Below are positions 46,131-55,004 of a stretch of DNA of 64,000 bases, one piece after another. Position numbers and translations under genes: made by a program. The notes under the pieces were generated by a model, which was given only the letters and a program-made list of their open reading frames with translations, was not told the origin of the DNA and did no database searches. Origin of the DNA: Falsiphaeobacter marinintestinus. GTDB lineage: Bacteria > Pseudomonadota > Alphaproteobacteria > Rhodobacterales > Rhodobacteraceae. Each line of letters begins with the position of its first letter. Position 1 is the first letter of the stretch. The DNA is taken from the NCBI RefSeq assembly GCF_007923355.1, contig NZ_VOGO01000003.1:372001-436000 (forward strand). Direction: 5' to 3'.

Positions 46131-47744
46131 TCAGCCCCTCACGTCGCGTACCAGTTTCCACTGTATCGCGTCCAGCAGGGCCTCGAACGAGGCATCGACG
46201 ATGTTGGCGCTGACACCCACGGTTGACCAACGCCGCCCCTGCCCGTCTTCGCTGTCGATGATGACCCGGGTCACGGCCTCTACTCCGCCTTGGGTAATCC
46301 GCACCTTGAAATCGACAAGCTTCATATCAGCCAGCACCGCAGAATACCGCCCAAGGTCTTTGGCGAGGGCCTTGGCCAAAGCATTCACTGGCCCATGGTC
46401 ATTGCCGGTCTCATCCATCGATTCACTGACAGACAGCTTCTTTTCGCCATCGACCTTCACCACGACCACCGCTTCCGACAGGCTGACCATCTTGTTGTAC
46501 TTGTTCTTGCGCCGTTCGACGGTGACCTTATAGCGTTTGACCTCAAAGAAATTCGGAATCTGACCCAGCTCTCTGCGCGCCAGAATTTCGAAACTGGCCT
46601 GCGCGGTGTCATAGGAATACCCTTCGGCTTCGCGCTCTTTCACCCGCTCCAGAATCCGCCCCAGTGCCGGATCACCCTTGGCCACGTCCAGTCCGGCCTC
46701 GGCCAAACGCTTGCGCAGGTTCGACTGCCCGGCCTGGTTCGACATTGGCACGATCCGCGCGTTCCCAACCAACGCAGGGTCGATATGTTCATAAGTTGTC
46801 GGGTTCTTGACGATGGCACTGGCGTGCAACCCGGCCTTGTGCGCAAAGGCGCTGGCCCCGACAAAGGCCGATTGTTTGGCAGGTACCCGGTTCAGGATAT
46901 CGTCCAATGTGCGGCTGACCCGGGTCAGACCGCGCAATGCCGCACCCGACACCCCGATGTCATACTGGCTGGCATAAGGCTCTTTCAGCATCAGGATCGG
47001 AATCAGCGTCACCAGATTGGCATTGCCGCAACGCTCCCCCAACCCGTTCAACGTTCCCTGTACCTGCCGCACGCCCGCGTCGATGGCCGACAGTGAGCAG
47101 GCCACAGCGTTACCAGTGTCGTCATGCGTATGAATGCCCAACCGCTCACCAGGAAGGCCCGCCGCGATCACCTCGCGCACGATGCGATAGACCTCTACCG
47201 GCAAGGCGCCGCCATTGGTGTCACACAACACGACCCAGCGCGCGCCAGCGTTCAGCGCTGCCTGACAACAGGCCAGCGCATAATCCGGATTGGCCTTATA
47301 TCCATCAAAGAAGTGCTCGGCATCGAACAGGGCTTCGCGCCCCTGAGCCACAATATGCGTAATCGAAGCGCGGATGTTCTCAAGGTTTTCGTCCAGCGTG
47401 ATCCCCAGCGCTGCATCGACATGAAAATCATGGGTCTTTCCCACCAAACATACCGCGTGTGTCCCGGCGTTCATCACCGCCGCCAGCACGTCATCGTTAT
47501 CCGCCGATCGCCCGGCCCGTTTGGTCATGCCAAAGGCCGTCAACCGGGCCCGTGTCTTGGGGGCTTCGTCAAAAAACGCAGAATCCGTCGGGTTCGCTCC
47601 GGGCCAGCCGCCTTCGATGTAATCGACACCCAGATCATCCAGCGTCTGCGCGATCTGTACTTTTTCCGAAGTCGAGAACTGCACACCCTGGGTCTGCTGT
47701 CCGTCCCGCAGCGTGGTGTCATAGATATATAGCCGTTCCGCCAT
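46131..47744 (-). CDS. cimA: (R)-citramalate synthase
   Basis: 537 residues, the length of CimA rather than of shorter homocitrate synthases. The N-terminal HMGL-like barrel begins YDTTLRDGQQTQGVQFS, with HTHDDTGNAVACS further on; the C-terminal LeuA-type allosteric domain covers about 400-535. It condenses pyruvate and acetyl-CoA, giving a threonine-independent route to 2-oxobutyrate and isoleucine. The ATG at 47744 is preferred over a GTG one codon upstream. A repeat copy (B) lies just before the start. Confidence 0.92.
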   Translation of the reverse strand: MAERLYIYDTTLRDGQQTQGVQFSTSEKVQIAQTLDDLGVDYIEGGWPGANPTDSAFFDEAPKTRARLTAFGMTKRAGRSADNDDVLAAVMNAGTHAVCLVGKTHDFHVDAALGITLDENLENIRASITHIVAQGREALFDAEHFFDGYKANPDYALACCQAALNAGARWVVLCDTNGGALPVEVYRIVREVIAAGLPGERLGIHTHDDTGNAVACSLSAIDAGVRQVQGTLNGLGERCGNANLVTLIPILMLKEPYASQYDIGVSGAALRGLTRVSRTLDDILNRVPAKQSAFVGASAFAHKAGLHASAIVKNPTTYEHIDPALVGNARIVPMSNQAGQSNLRKRLAEAGLDVAKGDPALGRILERVKEREAEGYSYDTAQASFEILARRELGQIPNFFEVKRYKVTVERRKNKYNKMVSLSEAVVVVKVDGEKKLSVSESMDETGNDHGPVNALAKALAKDLGRYSAVLADMKLVDFKVRITQGGVEAVTRVIIDSEDGQGRRWSTVGVSANIVDASFEALLDAIQWKLVRDVRG

Positions 47745-47760
47745 CACGCCCGCCCTTCCT

Positions 47761-47830
47761 GCTTCTTTCTTGTCTTAAATTCCCTCGGGGGGAGATCGCC
47801 TGCGATCGGGGGGCAGACAGCCCCCTTGCT
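47761..47830 (+). repeat. Intergenic repeat copy B (two hairpins)
   Basis: GCTTCTTTCTTGTCTTAAAT, then TCCCTCGGGGGG, then a 5-bp hairpin (47794-47798 with 47803-47807) and a 6-bp hairpin GGGGGC/GCCCCC (47809-47814 with 47820-47825). The order of parts equals copy A at 4405. It lies just upstream of the cimA start, as copy A does for the cysteine desulfurase. Confidence 0.6.
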
Positions 47831-47853
47831 CCAGTTACTCCAGGAACCACGTC

Positions 47854-49248
47854 TCATTCGACTGCCCTGAGTTTGTCCATGTCGAACCCGGCGCCCGGGA
47901 CAAGATCAACACCTGCCTTGCTCATCCGGACTTCCAGACCTGCATCCAGATATGCAGACTTCAGCCGGTCTACCTCCGAAAAATCCTTGCTCAACATTGC
48001 AGCCTCCCGCGTGGCCGACAACCGCTCTGCAAAGACAGACAGATCTGCAACCGGTGCAACCCAGGCTCCAAGGTCTTCGGTCAAAAGACCCATCACGCGG
48101 GCCGACGCCAAAAGATCAGCCGCAGCTCCGTCACCAGCCAGTCGGTGCAACTCGGTCAAAGCCCCCGGTGTGTTCAGGTCATCCCCAAGCGCCGCGATTA
48201 CTGCGGGGGCCGCGCTGGCGGCGGGCTCGATGCCCGACGTCAGCGCCCGCCACTTGCGCAGTGTGGCGGCTGCCTCATCCGCCTTTTTCTGCGTCCAGTC
48301 CATCGGTTTGCGGTAATGCGTCGACAGGAACACAAAGCGGATCACTTCGCCCGGCACGCCCTGATCCAGCAAATCATGGACGGTAAAGAAATTGCCCAGT
48401 GATTTGGACATCTTCTTTCCTTCGACCTGCAACATCTCGTTGTGCAGCCAATAATTCGCAAAATGCCCATCGGGATGGGCACAGCGGCTTTGCGCGATTT
48501 CATTCTCGTGATGCGGAAACATCAGGTCGTTGCCGCCCCCGTGAATGTCGAAACTTTCGCCCAGCAGTTCGAACGACATGGCCGAGCATTCAATGTGCCA
48601 GCCCGGACGCCCCCGGCCCCAGGGGCTGTCCCAACCGGGCAGATCGTCTGAGGACGGTTTCCACAGGACAAAATCCATCGGGTTGCGCTTGTAGGGCGCA
48701 ACTTCGACGCGGGACCCTGCGATCATGTCATCGACCGTGCGACCCGACAGTTTGCCATAGTCTTTATAGCTGTCGACCGAGAACAACACGTGCCCTCCGG
48801 CCTCATAGGCGTGGCCCTTCGCGATCAGATCAGCGATCATGATCACCATCGCAGCGATGTATTCTGTCGCGCGCGGTTCCTGACTGGGCCGCATCGCGCC
48901 AAGCGCGTCCATGTCGTCATGATACCAGCCGATCGTCTCGTCCGAGCGTTCCTTGACCAGATCCTCCAACGTGCCGTTTGCCCCCGCCTCTTTGCGCGCC
49001 AGCGCCGTGGCGTTGATCTTGTCGTCTACGTCGGTGAAGTTTCTCACGTACGTCACGTGCTCTTCCCCGAAGACATGCCGCAGCAGTCGGAAGAGCGTGT
49101 CAAACACGATGACAGGCCGGGCATTGCCCAGATGCGCGCGGTCGTAGACCGTCGGCCCGCAGACGTACATTCGTACGTTTTCAGGGTCGATTGGTACAAA
49201 GGCCTCTTTGGCCCGTGTCTTGGTATTGTATAGCTTGATCTCAACCAT
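47854..49248 (-). CDS. cysS: Cysteinyl-tRNA synthetase
   Basis: 464 residues. It charges tRNA-Cys. The HIGH-like motif lies in [15 protein letters not shown], the zinc-binding residues in [34 protein letters not shown], and the KMSKS loop in KKMSKSLGN. The anticodon-binding C-terminus is of normal length. The start is ATG 49248 (MVEIKLYNT). It is upstream of cimA on the same strand, with the repeat between them. Confidence 0.97.
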   Translation of the reverse strand: MVEIKLYNTKTRAKEAFVPIDPENVRMYVCGPTVYDRAHLGNARPVIVFDTLFRLLRHVFGEEHVTYVRNFTDVDDKINATALARKEAGANGTLEDLVKERSDETIGWYHDDMDALGAMRPSQEPRATEYIAAMVIMIADLIAKGHAYEAGGHVLFSVDSYKDYGKLSGRTVDDMIAGSRVEVAPYKRNPMDFVLWKPSSDDLPGWDSPWGRGRPGWHIECSAMSFELLGESFDIHGGGNDLMFPHHENEIAQSRCAHPDGHFANYWLHNEMLQVEGKKMSKSLGNFFTVHDLLDQGVPGEVIRFVFLSTHYRKPMDWTQKKADEAAATLRKWRALTSGIEPAASAAPAVIAALGDDLNTPGALTELHRLAGDGAAADLLASARVMGLLTEDLGAWVAPVADLSVFAERLSATREAAMLSKDFSEVDRLKSAYLDAGLEVRMSKAGVDLVPGAGFDMDKLRAVE

Positions 49249-49453
49249 AGTGTCCTCGAGCGCAGGCGACGTGCCGCGGCGGACTTACCAAGTTCGATCA
49301 TGGATGAAAACAGATGAACGGCCCGCCTGACGATGTCAGCCGGTAATGCAGCAAATGTTGATTGCGGTCCGTTTCATGTCACGTTGATAGCAGGTCGCAG
49401 CTTTCCCGCCAACCCCGTTGATCAGAACACCGATCTGCGGCAGGTTGAGTTTC

Positions 49454-49798
49454 ATGACACGCGCCATTGTAAACGCCATCTGTGCCACTTTTCCCGGGGC
49501 AGAAATTTCCGACCCATGGGGCGGCGGCCATGATGCATGGAAAATCGGCGGCAAGATGTTTGCCTCCATTGGCACGATGGACACCGGTGTCTCCGTCAAA
49601 ACGCCCGATGTTGAAACCGCGACCATGCTGATCGACGCAGGTGTGGGTGAAAAGGCCGCCTATTTCCATCGCAGTTGGATTCACCTGCCATGGGGCGTCG
49701 CCGAGGATGAACTGCGCCATCGTTTGGAAGCATCTTACGATATTGTCCGATCGGGTCTTACCAAAAAAGCACAGGCCGCGTTGGCGCCGCGCGGATAA
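49454..49798 (+). CDS. MmcQ/YjbR-family protein
   Basis: 114 residues. The family pattern is clear: AICATFPGAEISDPWGGGHDAWKIGGKMFASIG at the N-terminus and HRSWIHLPWGVAEDELRHRLEASYDIV near the end. YjbR-type proteins have a DNA-binding-like (CyaY-related) fold and no settled function. ATG 49454 is chosen over an in-frame codon at 49418. It precedes an aminotransferase gene on the same strand by about 95 bases. Confidence 0.85.
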   Translation: MTRAIVNAICATFPGAEISDPWGGGHDAWKIGGKMFASIGTMDTGVSVKTPDVETATMLIDAGVGEKAAYFHRSWIHLPWGVAEDELRHRLEASYDIVRSGLTKKAQAALAPRG

Positions 49799-49893
49799 CC
49801 GTTTGGTTCGAATCTGTCACCCCGCGTCCGCGATTGACAATTTCGCGGTCCTCTGGCCCTCTCCCGCGCGAAACAAGACAGTGGAGTCGGGCC

Positions 49894-51063
49894 ATGCAAC
49901 TTTCCCATCGTATCACGCATTTGAACGGCGGTGGTTCGGACGGCTGGGACGTATTCAATCGCGCCCGCAAAATGGCCGACGCTGGCGAGCCGATCATAGA
50001 ACTGACCATCGGCGAACATGACATCCGGACAGATCGTAAAATCCTGACCGCAATGCATCAGGCCGCCACTGGTGGACACACCGGGTATGCCATCATGCCG
50101 GGTACAAATCTGTTGCGCGATACGGTGGCAAACCGGGTGGCCGAGCGTACTGGTGTCCCAACAACCCGCGACAACGTTCTGATCACTCCGGGTGGCCAAT
50201 CGGCGTTGTTTGCCTCGCATCATGCCGTGTGCGACGAAGGCGACACGGCGCTGTTCATTGATCCCTATTATGCCACCTACCCCGGAACGATCCGCGGAGT
50301 CGGCGCCAACCCGGTTGCCGTTCAGGCCCATGCGGACGACGCCTTTCAACCCCGCGCGGCGGACATTGCAGCCGTTGCAGAGGGCGCAAAATCATTGCTG
50401 ATCAATTCGCCCAACAACCCGACTGGCGTCGTCTATACACGCGAAACGCTTGAAGGCATCGCGCAGGTTTGCATTGATCACGATCTGTGGCTGATCTCGG
50501 ACGAGGTTTATGACACGCAAGTGTGGGAGGGCGAACATATATCGCCACGCGCCCTGCCCGGCATGGTCGAACGCACGCTGGTGGTCGGGTCGATGTCAAA
50601 ATCCCACGCCATGACCGGATCACGCTGTGGCTGGGTTATTGGCCCGGAAGCCGCTATTGAGCATATGATCAACCTGGCGACCCACACGACCTATGGTGTG
50701 CCGGGGTACATTCAGGACGCAGCCGTTTATGCGCTGACAGAAGACGGCGGGTTAGAAGAAGAAATTGCTGCCCCGTTCCGGCGGCGGCGTTTGCTGGCCA
50801 AGCAGATCCTTGAAGGGCAGAACGCCGTCGGCCTGATCCCGGCGCAAGGGGCGATGTACCTGATGCTGGACATTCGCGCGACCGGACTGACGGGTGAACA
50901 GTTTGCCAATGCCTTGCTGGACACCCACAAGATTGCCGTAATGCCCGGAGAAAGCTTTGGAAAAGCGGCAGCCGGGCATATTCGCGTTGCCATGACGGTC
51001 GAAGATCAGACGTTCGCCAAGGCACTGGAAACGCTGTGTGGTTTCGCGGCCGGAATGGTCTGA
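49894..51063 (+). CDS. Class I/II PLP-dependent aminotransferase
   Basis: 389 residues from ATG 49894 (GTGGAG upstream). Fold type I features: NSPNNPTGVVY, DEVYDTQVW (PLP Asp) and the lysine in SMSKSHAMTGSRCGW, followed by a conserved Arg near the C-terminus (HIRVAM). It is of the aspartate/alanine aminotransferase type. The amino donor cannot be told from sequence; similarity to the partial aminotransferase at 63059 is only at the fold level. Confidence 0.88.
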   Translation: MQLSHRITHLNGGGSDGWDVFNRARKMADAGEPIIELTIGEHDIRTDRKILTAMHQAATGGHTGYAIMPGTNLLRDTVANRVAERTGVPTTRDNVLITPGGQSALFASHHAVCDEGDTALFIDPYYATYPGTIRGVGANPVAVQAHADDAFQPRAADIAAVAEGAKSLLINSPNNPTGVVYTRETLEGIAQVCIDHDLWLISDEVYDTQVWEGEHISPRALPGMVERTLVVGSMSKSHAMTGSRCGWVIGPEAAIEHMINLATHTTYGVPGYIQDAAVYALTEDGGLEEEIAAPFRRRRLLAKQILEGQNAVGLIPAQGAMYLMLDIRATGLTGEQFANALLDTHKIAVMPGESFGKAAAGHIRVAMTVEDQTFAKALETLCGFAAGMV

Positions 51064-51100
51064 ACGGCAGGCATCTGAACAATGCCTGCCGCCCGGGGGA

Positions 51101-51616
51101 TCAGAACCGGAACGATGCCCGGACCTGGATCACGTCAGCATCGGCGTCAACGCCGGTGCCATTGAAGTTGTTGAAATCGTGGCGCAGGACTTCGCCGCTG
51201 AGCGTCCATTGGTCGTTGATCGCGTAAGCAACGCCCACGCCGTAGACCAGCCCGGTGTCGTCCCCCAACGAGGTATAAGCACGGCTGCCACCTAGAACGA
51301 CATACCCCAGTGCGTCGCCGAAATCATATCCGGCCTTCATTTTGAGGCTGCCCAGGTTGTCGGCGGTCCCGGCCCCTGTTCCCAGATCGATATTGGCCCA
51401 GTCGTACGCCAGTTCACCACCGACCACCCAGTCGCCAAAATCATAGTCATAGCCCAGGTGCAGGCCATAAGTGCTGTCGTCTCCGTTCAGCGTGCCGGGT
51501 CCGTCAATATCGGCCCAGCCAACACCGGCACCGACATACCCACCGGTCCAGTCTCCGGCCATGGCGGGGGCGGCAACAAGGGTAAGGGCTGTCATTGCAG
51601 CTAAGATCGTTTTCAT
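51101..51616 (-). CDS. Outer-membrane beta-barrel protein
   Basis: 171 residues from ATG 51616 (TGGAGAAA upstream). The signal peptide ends at APAMAG (about 21). The mature chain alternates aromatic and small residues in eight or so strands (WTGGYVGAGVGWAD, YGLHLGYDYDFGDWVVGGELAYDW) and ends in a terminal Phe (RASFRF), the signal for the BAM complex. It looks like a small OmpW/OmpA-type barrel. It is divergent from the MttB-like gene. Confidence 0.85.
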   Translation of the reverse strand: MKTILAAMTALTLVAAPAMAGDWTGGYVGAGVGWADIDGPGTLNGDDSTYGLHLGYDYDFGDWVVGGELAYDWANIDLGTGAGTADNLGSLKMKAGYDFGDALGYVVLGGSRAYTSLGDDTGLVYGVGVAYAINDQWTLSGEVLRHDFNNFNGTGVDADADVIQVRASFRF

Positions 51617-52023
51617 CGTGTTTCTCCATCTGCGCCATTGATCCGGGTTTGGGATCGGGCGCGTCCTGCTCATCTCGCGTTGGGTGTCGTCGGCCCTGAA
51701 CCTGTCTTGCAGATCAACCGGGTTCATCTTCACCACGCTGATCCTGAAACGCAGGGCGCGCAGGTTTCCGTCGCTTCTGGCCAAAAAAAAATCCTGAGCG
51801 TGCCACGGTCAGAAAACGGCATTTTGCCGTTTTCGGAACAGAATGGACGTTTTTTCGGGGGCAGCCTCAAATAAAACAAGAGTGTTCAGACGGATATGCA
51901 AGGAAACAGAGCCAAGATCCGACTTGTCGTCGTCACCATTGGTGCCGAACGCGGTCGCGCGGCGCGAGGTCGACCGGACGTGCATTAAGCCCCTCAATGC
52001 AACACACTTCCGGAGTCCAGTTC
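51617..52023. other. Divergent promoter region between OMP and MttB-like genes
   Basis: About 400 bases without a convincing gene. It contains a perfect 10-bp inverted repeat GAAAACGGCA-TTT-TGCCGTTTTC (51812-51834), followed by GG, and an A-run at 51783-51791. The hairpin could be a terminator for an unseen transcript or an operator. The two divergent promoters must lie here. Confidence 0.45.
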
Positions 52024-53568
52024 ATGAATGACCACCCCCGTTCCGTTCAGCGCAGTGGCGGCCGTGCCGCCCGACGCGCAGCCCGCGCCGCACCTCTGGC
52101 CGATCACCTGCGTCCGGTCCGCCCCGGTATGTCAGGGGGCAAATATGCCCCGCTGACCCCTGCTCAGATGGGGCGTATTCACCAGACCGCGCTGGACGCG
52201 CTGGAACAGATCGGGCTTGCCGATGCCCCCCCGTCTGGCGTTGAGCTTTTGACCAATGCAGGCTGCATCCTAGGCGATGATGGCCGGTTGCGGTTTCCCC
52301 GCGCGCTGGTCGAAGACATGCTGGCCATCGCCAACCGGTCGGTCACTCTGATGGGCCGTGATCCGGCCAATGACATGGATCTGAGCGGAACCCGGGTGCA
52401 TTACGGCACCGCTGGTGCCGCGGTGCATATGGTCGATGTCAACACCCGGCATTACCGCGACAGCACGCTGCAGGACTTGCATGACGCCGCCCGAATTGCA
52501 GACCGCCTGGACAACATCCATTTTCTACAGCGCCCGATGGTGGCCCGCGACGTTCTTGATAACCGAGAGATGGATCTGAACACGATCTATGCCTGCGTGT
52601 CAGGCACCACCAAGCACATCGGGACCTCGTTCACCGACCCCGACTATGTCGCTGACGCACTGGAAATGCTGCACATGATCGCCGGTGGAGAGCAGGCGTG
52701 GCGCGACCGGCCTTTCGTATCGAATTCGAATTGCTTTGTCGTTCCGCCAATGAAATTCGCGACCGAAAGCTGTCAGGTGATGGAGCGCTGCATCGAAGGC
52801 GGGATGCCAGTGTTGCTGTTGTCAGCAGGGATGGCCGGGGCGACGGCTCCGCCCACCATTGCCGGGGCTATTGTTCAGGGCGTGGCCGAATGCCTGGCCG
52901 GAATCGTTTATGTCAACGCGATGGCGCCGGGTCACCCGGCAGTGTTTGGAACCTGGCCCTTTGGCTTGGACCTGCGCACCGGTGCGATGACTGTAGGATC
53001 GTCGGATCAGGCCTTGCTGAGCGCGGGCTGCGCGCAGATGCATGGGTTCTATGATCTGCCCGGTGGCGCGGCAGCGGGTGCGTCGGATTCCAAGATGCCC
53101 GACATGCAAGCCGGGTGGGAACAGGCGATGTCAAACGTGATGGCCGGGCTTTCGGGGCTGAACATGGTATATGAAGCCGCCGGGATGCATGCATCGCTGT
53201 TGGGCTTTTGTCATGAAAGCCTGATCCTGGGTGATGATCTGATTGGTCAGGCTCTGCGTTGCGTGCGCGGGATCGAGGTGGACGACGAAACCCTGTGTCT
53301 GGAAACCATCCGAGAGGCCTGTATTGGTGGTCCGGGTCATTACCTGGGTACGGACCAAACGCTGAGCCGGATGCAGAGGGATTATGTCTATCCGGCGCTT
53401 GGCGACCGGACATCGCCCAAGGAATGGGACGAAAAGGGCAAACCCGACCTGATCGAAAACGCGACGGCCCGCAAGGAAAGCATCCTTGCCGACCGGTCAC
53501 GTGCGCGGTTTGACCCCATTCTGGACAAGGCTGTGCGGGACAGGTTTAACGTTCACCTGCCCGCCTAA
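52024..53568 (+). CDS. Trimethylamine methyltransferase (MttB) superfamily protein, non-Pyl
   Basis: 514 residues from ATG 52024 (GGAG at good distance). It has MttB-family layout: LTPAQMGRIHQTALDALEQIG, a long TIM-barrel with AGAAVHMVDVNTRHYRDSTLQDLHDAAR, and GLSGLNMVYEAAGM near the end. The frame is continuous with no in-frame TAG, so it is of the non-pyrrolysine type, related to glycine-betaine or other quaternary-amine methyltransferases. Such enzymes pass a methyl to a corrinoid protein. No corrinoid protein or methyl-accepting partner adjoins; a corrinoid activator lies at 24053. Confidence 0.88.
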   Translation: MNDHPRSVQRSGGRAARRAARAAPLADHLRPVRPGMSGGKYAPLTPAQMGRIHQTALDALEQIGLADAPPSGVELLTNAGCILGDDGRLRFPRALVEDMLAIANRSVTLMGRDPANDMDLSGTRVHYGTAGAAVHMVDVNTRHYRDSTLQDLHDAARIADRLDNIHFLQRPMVARDVLDNREMDLNTIYACVSGTTKHIGTSFTDPDYVADALEMLHMIAGGEQAWRDRPFVSNSNCFVVPPMKFATESCQVMERCIEGGMPVLLLSAGMAGATAPPTIAGAIVQGVAECLAGIVYVNAMAPGHPAVFGTWPFGLDLRTGAMTVGSSDQALLSAGCAQMHGFYDLPGGAAAGASDSKMPDMQAGWEQAMSNVMAGLSGLNMVYEAAGMHASLLGFCHESLILGDDLIGQALRCVRGIEVDDETLCLETIREACIGGPGHYLGTDQTLSRMQRDYVYPALGDRTSPKEWDEKGKPDLIENATARKESILADRSRARFDPILDKAVRDRFNVHLPA

Positions 53569-53583
53569 CCTTCTGCGAAGAAA

Positions 53584-54558
53584 TCAGAAAATGAAATCGT
53601 TGGCGTCGAGATCACCGGCGTCAACGTTTTCCAAAGTCACCGTCAGACCCGCCCCATCATCAATCACCACATCCGCTCCGACCTGGGTCATGTGGCCATT
53701 CGCCGGATCGGACAAATCGTTCCAATCGGTGATCCCGGACACGAACCGCAATATGATCACTTCGCGGTCGTCCATCGCATCGAAGTCGGTAATCACGTCG
53801 TTGCCATCGTTGTTGCGAAACAAGAAGCGATCCGGACCAAGGCCGCCGGTCAGCATATCGTCCTGACGGCCACCAATCATCAGGTCCCGACCCGAAAATC
53901 CACGCAGCTCATCTTCACCATTGCCCCCAGACAAACGGTCGTGGCCGGTGCCGCCGATCAGGATATCGAGGCCGAGACCTCCATCAAGTATATCACGCCC
54001 GTTCCCGCCGTTCAGGGTATCGTTGCCAAGGCCGCCAAACATGCTGTCGTTGCCATCGCCAGAGAACAGATTGTCATCGCCCCCCAACCCGTTGAACACG
54101 TCATCGCCTTGCGTGTTGAACGGAACCCCATCTCCGATGGTTGCTCCGGCGGGTGCAACATCGTTTCCATTGCTCAGGTTGAAGACCCAATCGAAGGCCA
54201 GCAAATAATCTTCGATGGCCGATGGGTTGGCGCCTGTATCGTCATCATGAATGGCCTGCGAAAACTCGTTCATCTGGACGTTCATATTTGCCCAGACAAG
54301 CGAGTCACCACCAACCGTGAAGGTTAGCGAATCCATGACACCCGAGGTGATGTAGGGTTGGCCGCCGATCAGGCCAAGTCCAAATCCCGAACCCGCTGCT
54401 GTGAACGATGCGGCCTGACCGTCATAGACACCAGCGCCTGTGAAGCTTGTCGGTGATGCGGATGTGATACTGGCATCTATTGTGATGAAATCGATAACCC
54501 CCACAATATCGGATATGGTGTAGCTGCCGTTGAGGGGAAGGGTAAATTCGATTGGCAT
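53584..54558 (-). CDS. RTX-type calcium-binding protein
   Basis: 324 residues. The first 150 form a beta-rich N-terminal domain starting MPIEFTLPLNGSYTISD, of unknown role. Six or so GGxGxDxxx nonapeptides follow (about 160-255), then the secretion tail (RFLFRNNDGNDVITDF, ending DLDANDFIF). There is no signal peptide, as expected for type I secretion. It is convergent with the MttB-like gene (stops 15 bases apart) and lies downstream of the nrdJ terminator, so it has its own promoter. Confidence 0.86.
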   Translation of the reverse strand: MPIEFTLPLNGSYTISDIVGVIDFITIDASITSASPTSFTGAGVYDGQAASFTAAGSGFGLGLIGGQPYITSGVMDSLTFTVGGDSLVWANMNVQMNEFSQAIHDDDTGANPSAIEDYLLAFDWVFNLSNGNDVAPAGATIGDGVPFNTQGDDVFNGLGGDDNLFSGDGNDSMFGGLGNDTLNGGNGRDILDGGLGLDILIGGTGHDRLSGGNGEDELRGFSGRDLMIGGRQDDMLTGGLGPDRFLFRNNDGNDVITDFDAMDDREVIILRFVSGITDWNDLSDPANGHMTQVGADVVIDDGAGLTVTLENVDAGDLDANDFIF

Positions 54559-54663
54559 GAAATCCTCGCAATATAAGTAAGCCTGCGGAAAGGTTACCTA
54601 TTCTGCCAGGTTCGGTAAATCGGAATCACCAATGCCGCGATGCATATGGCACGCCGGTCGCTG

Positions 54664-54697
54664 AAGAAGAAAAACAGGGAGAGCCGAAGCCCTCCCT
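54664..54697 (-). terminator. Rho-independent terminator with UUCG tetraloop
   Basis: Read on the minus strand, AGGGAGGGC-TTCG-GCTCTCCCT is a 9-bp stem (one G-T pair) with a UUCG loop, followed by GTTTTTCTTC. It ends the region downstream of nrdJ and shields the RTX gene from read-through. Confidence 0.85.
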
Positions 54698-54985
54698 AGT
54701 TTCGCCGTTCAGGCTCATTTCTTTACCGCCCGGTGGTTTTTTTGCCTGCGGCCTGAACGTCGTCAGAGGCGAGCGCACTCGCCCCGGGTGAGAGTGGGAG
54801 GACTGGTCTTCCGCCCCACCCCATCCAACGGATCGTCGGGCAGACGGTCCGTCAGGTGGTGACAAGCTGAGACAGTAAGACTGCCACCACCCTGTCGCTT
54901 GAGGGCGGCACCGGATGCGTATGGTGCCGCGCCTCTTGCTTCGTCGGGGCAGGATCAACCGAGGGGAGATCCGAACCCCTGAGCG
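54698..54985 (-). ncRNA. Structured region downstream of nrdJ
   Basis: Between the nrdJ stop and the terminator the sequence is full of complementary arms: CGTTCAGGC with GCCTGAACG (54706-54714, 54751-54759), GGCGAG/CTCGCC (54768-54783), GGTGGTG/CACCACC (54855-54891), GCGGCACC/GGTGCCGC with GAGG/CCTC outside (54901-54935) and AGGGG/CCCCT (54962-54980). No good gene fits. It may be a structured 3' UTR or a separate small RNA. It lacks recognisable tmRNA, RNase P or SRP signatures. Confidence 0.5.
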
Positions 54986-55004
54986 CCGAAGTGGCACTGT
55001 TCGT

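Noticed and set aside
52024-53568. Pyrrolysine-type MttB with in-frame amber
   Set aside because: The reading frame is continuous with no TAG, so it belongs to the non-pyrrolysine branch.
54698-54985. tmRNA, RNase P RNA or SRP RNA in the structured nrdJ 3' region
   Set aside because: No tag-coding segment, no GAGGAAAGTCC-type P-RNA core and no GGAAGCAGCC SRP motif were found; the T-arm-like GGTTCGGAT has no matching acceptor and CCA.
54626-54997. 123-codon minus-strand frame after nrdJ
   Set aside because: It covers the structured region and its terminator hairpin, and it lacks a ribosome site and any family resemblance.
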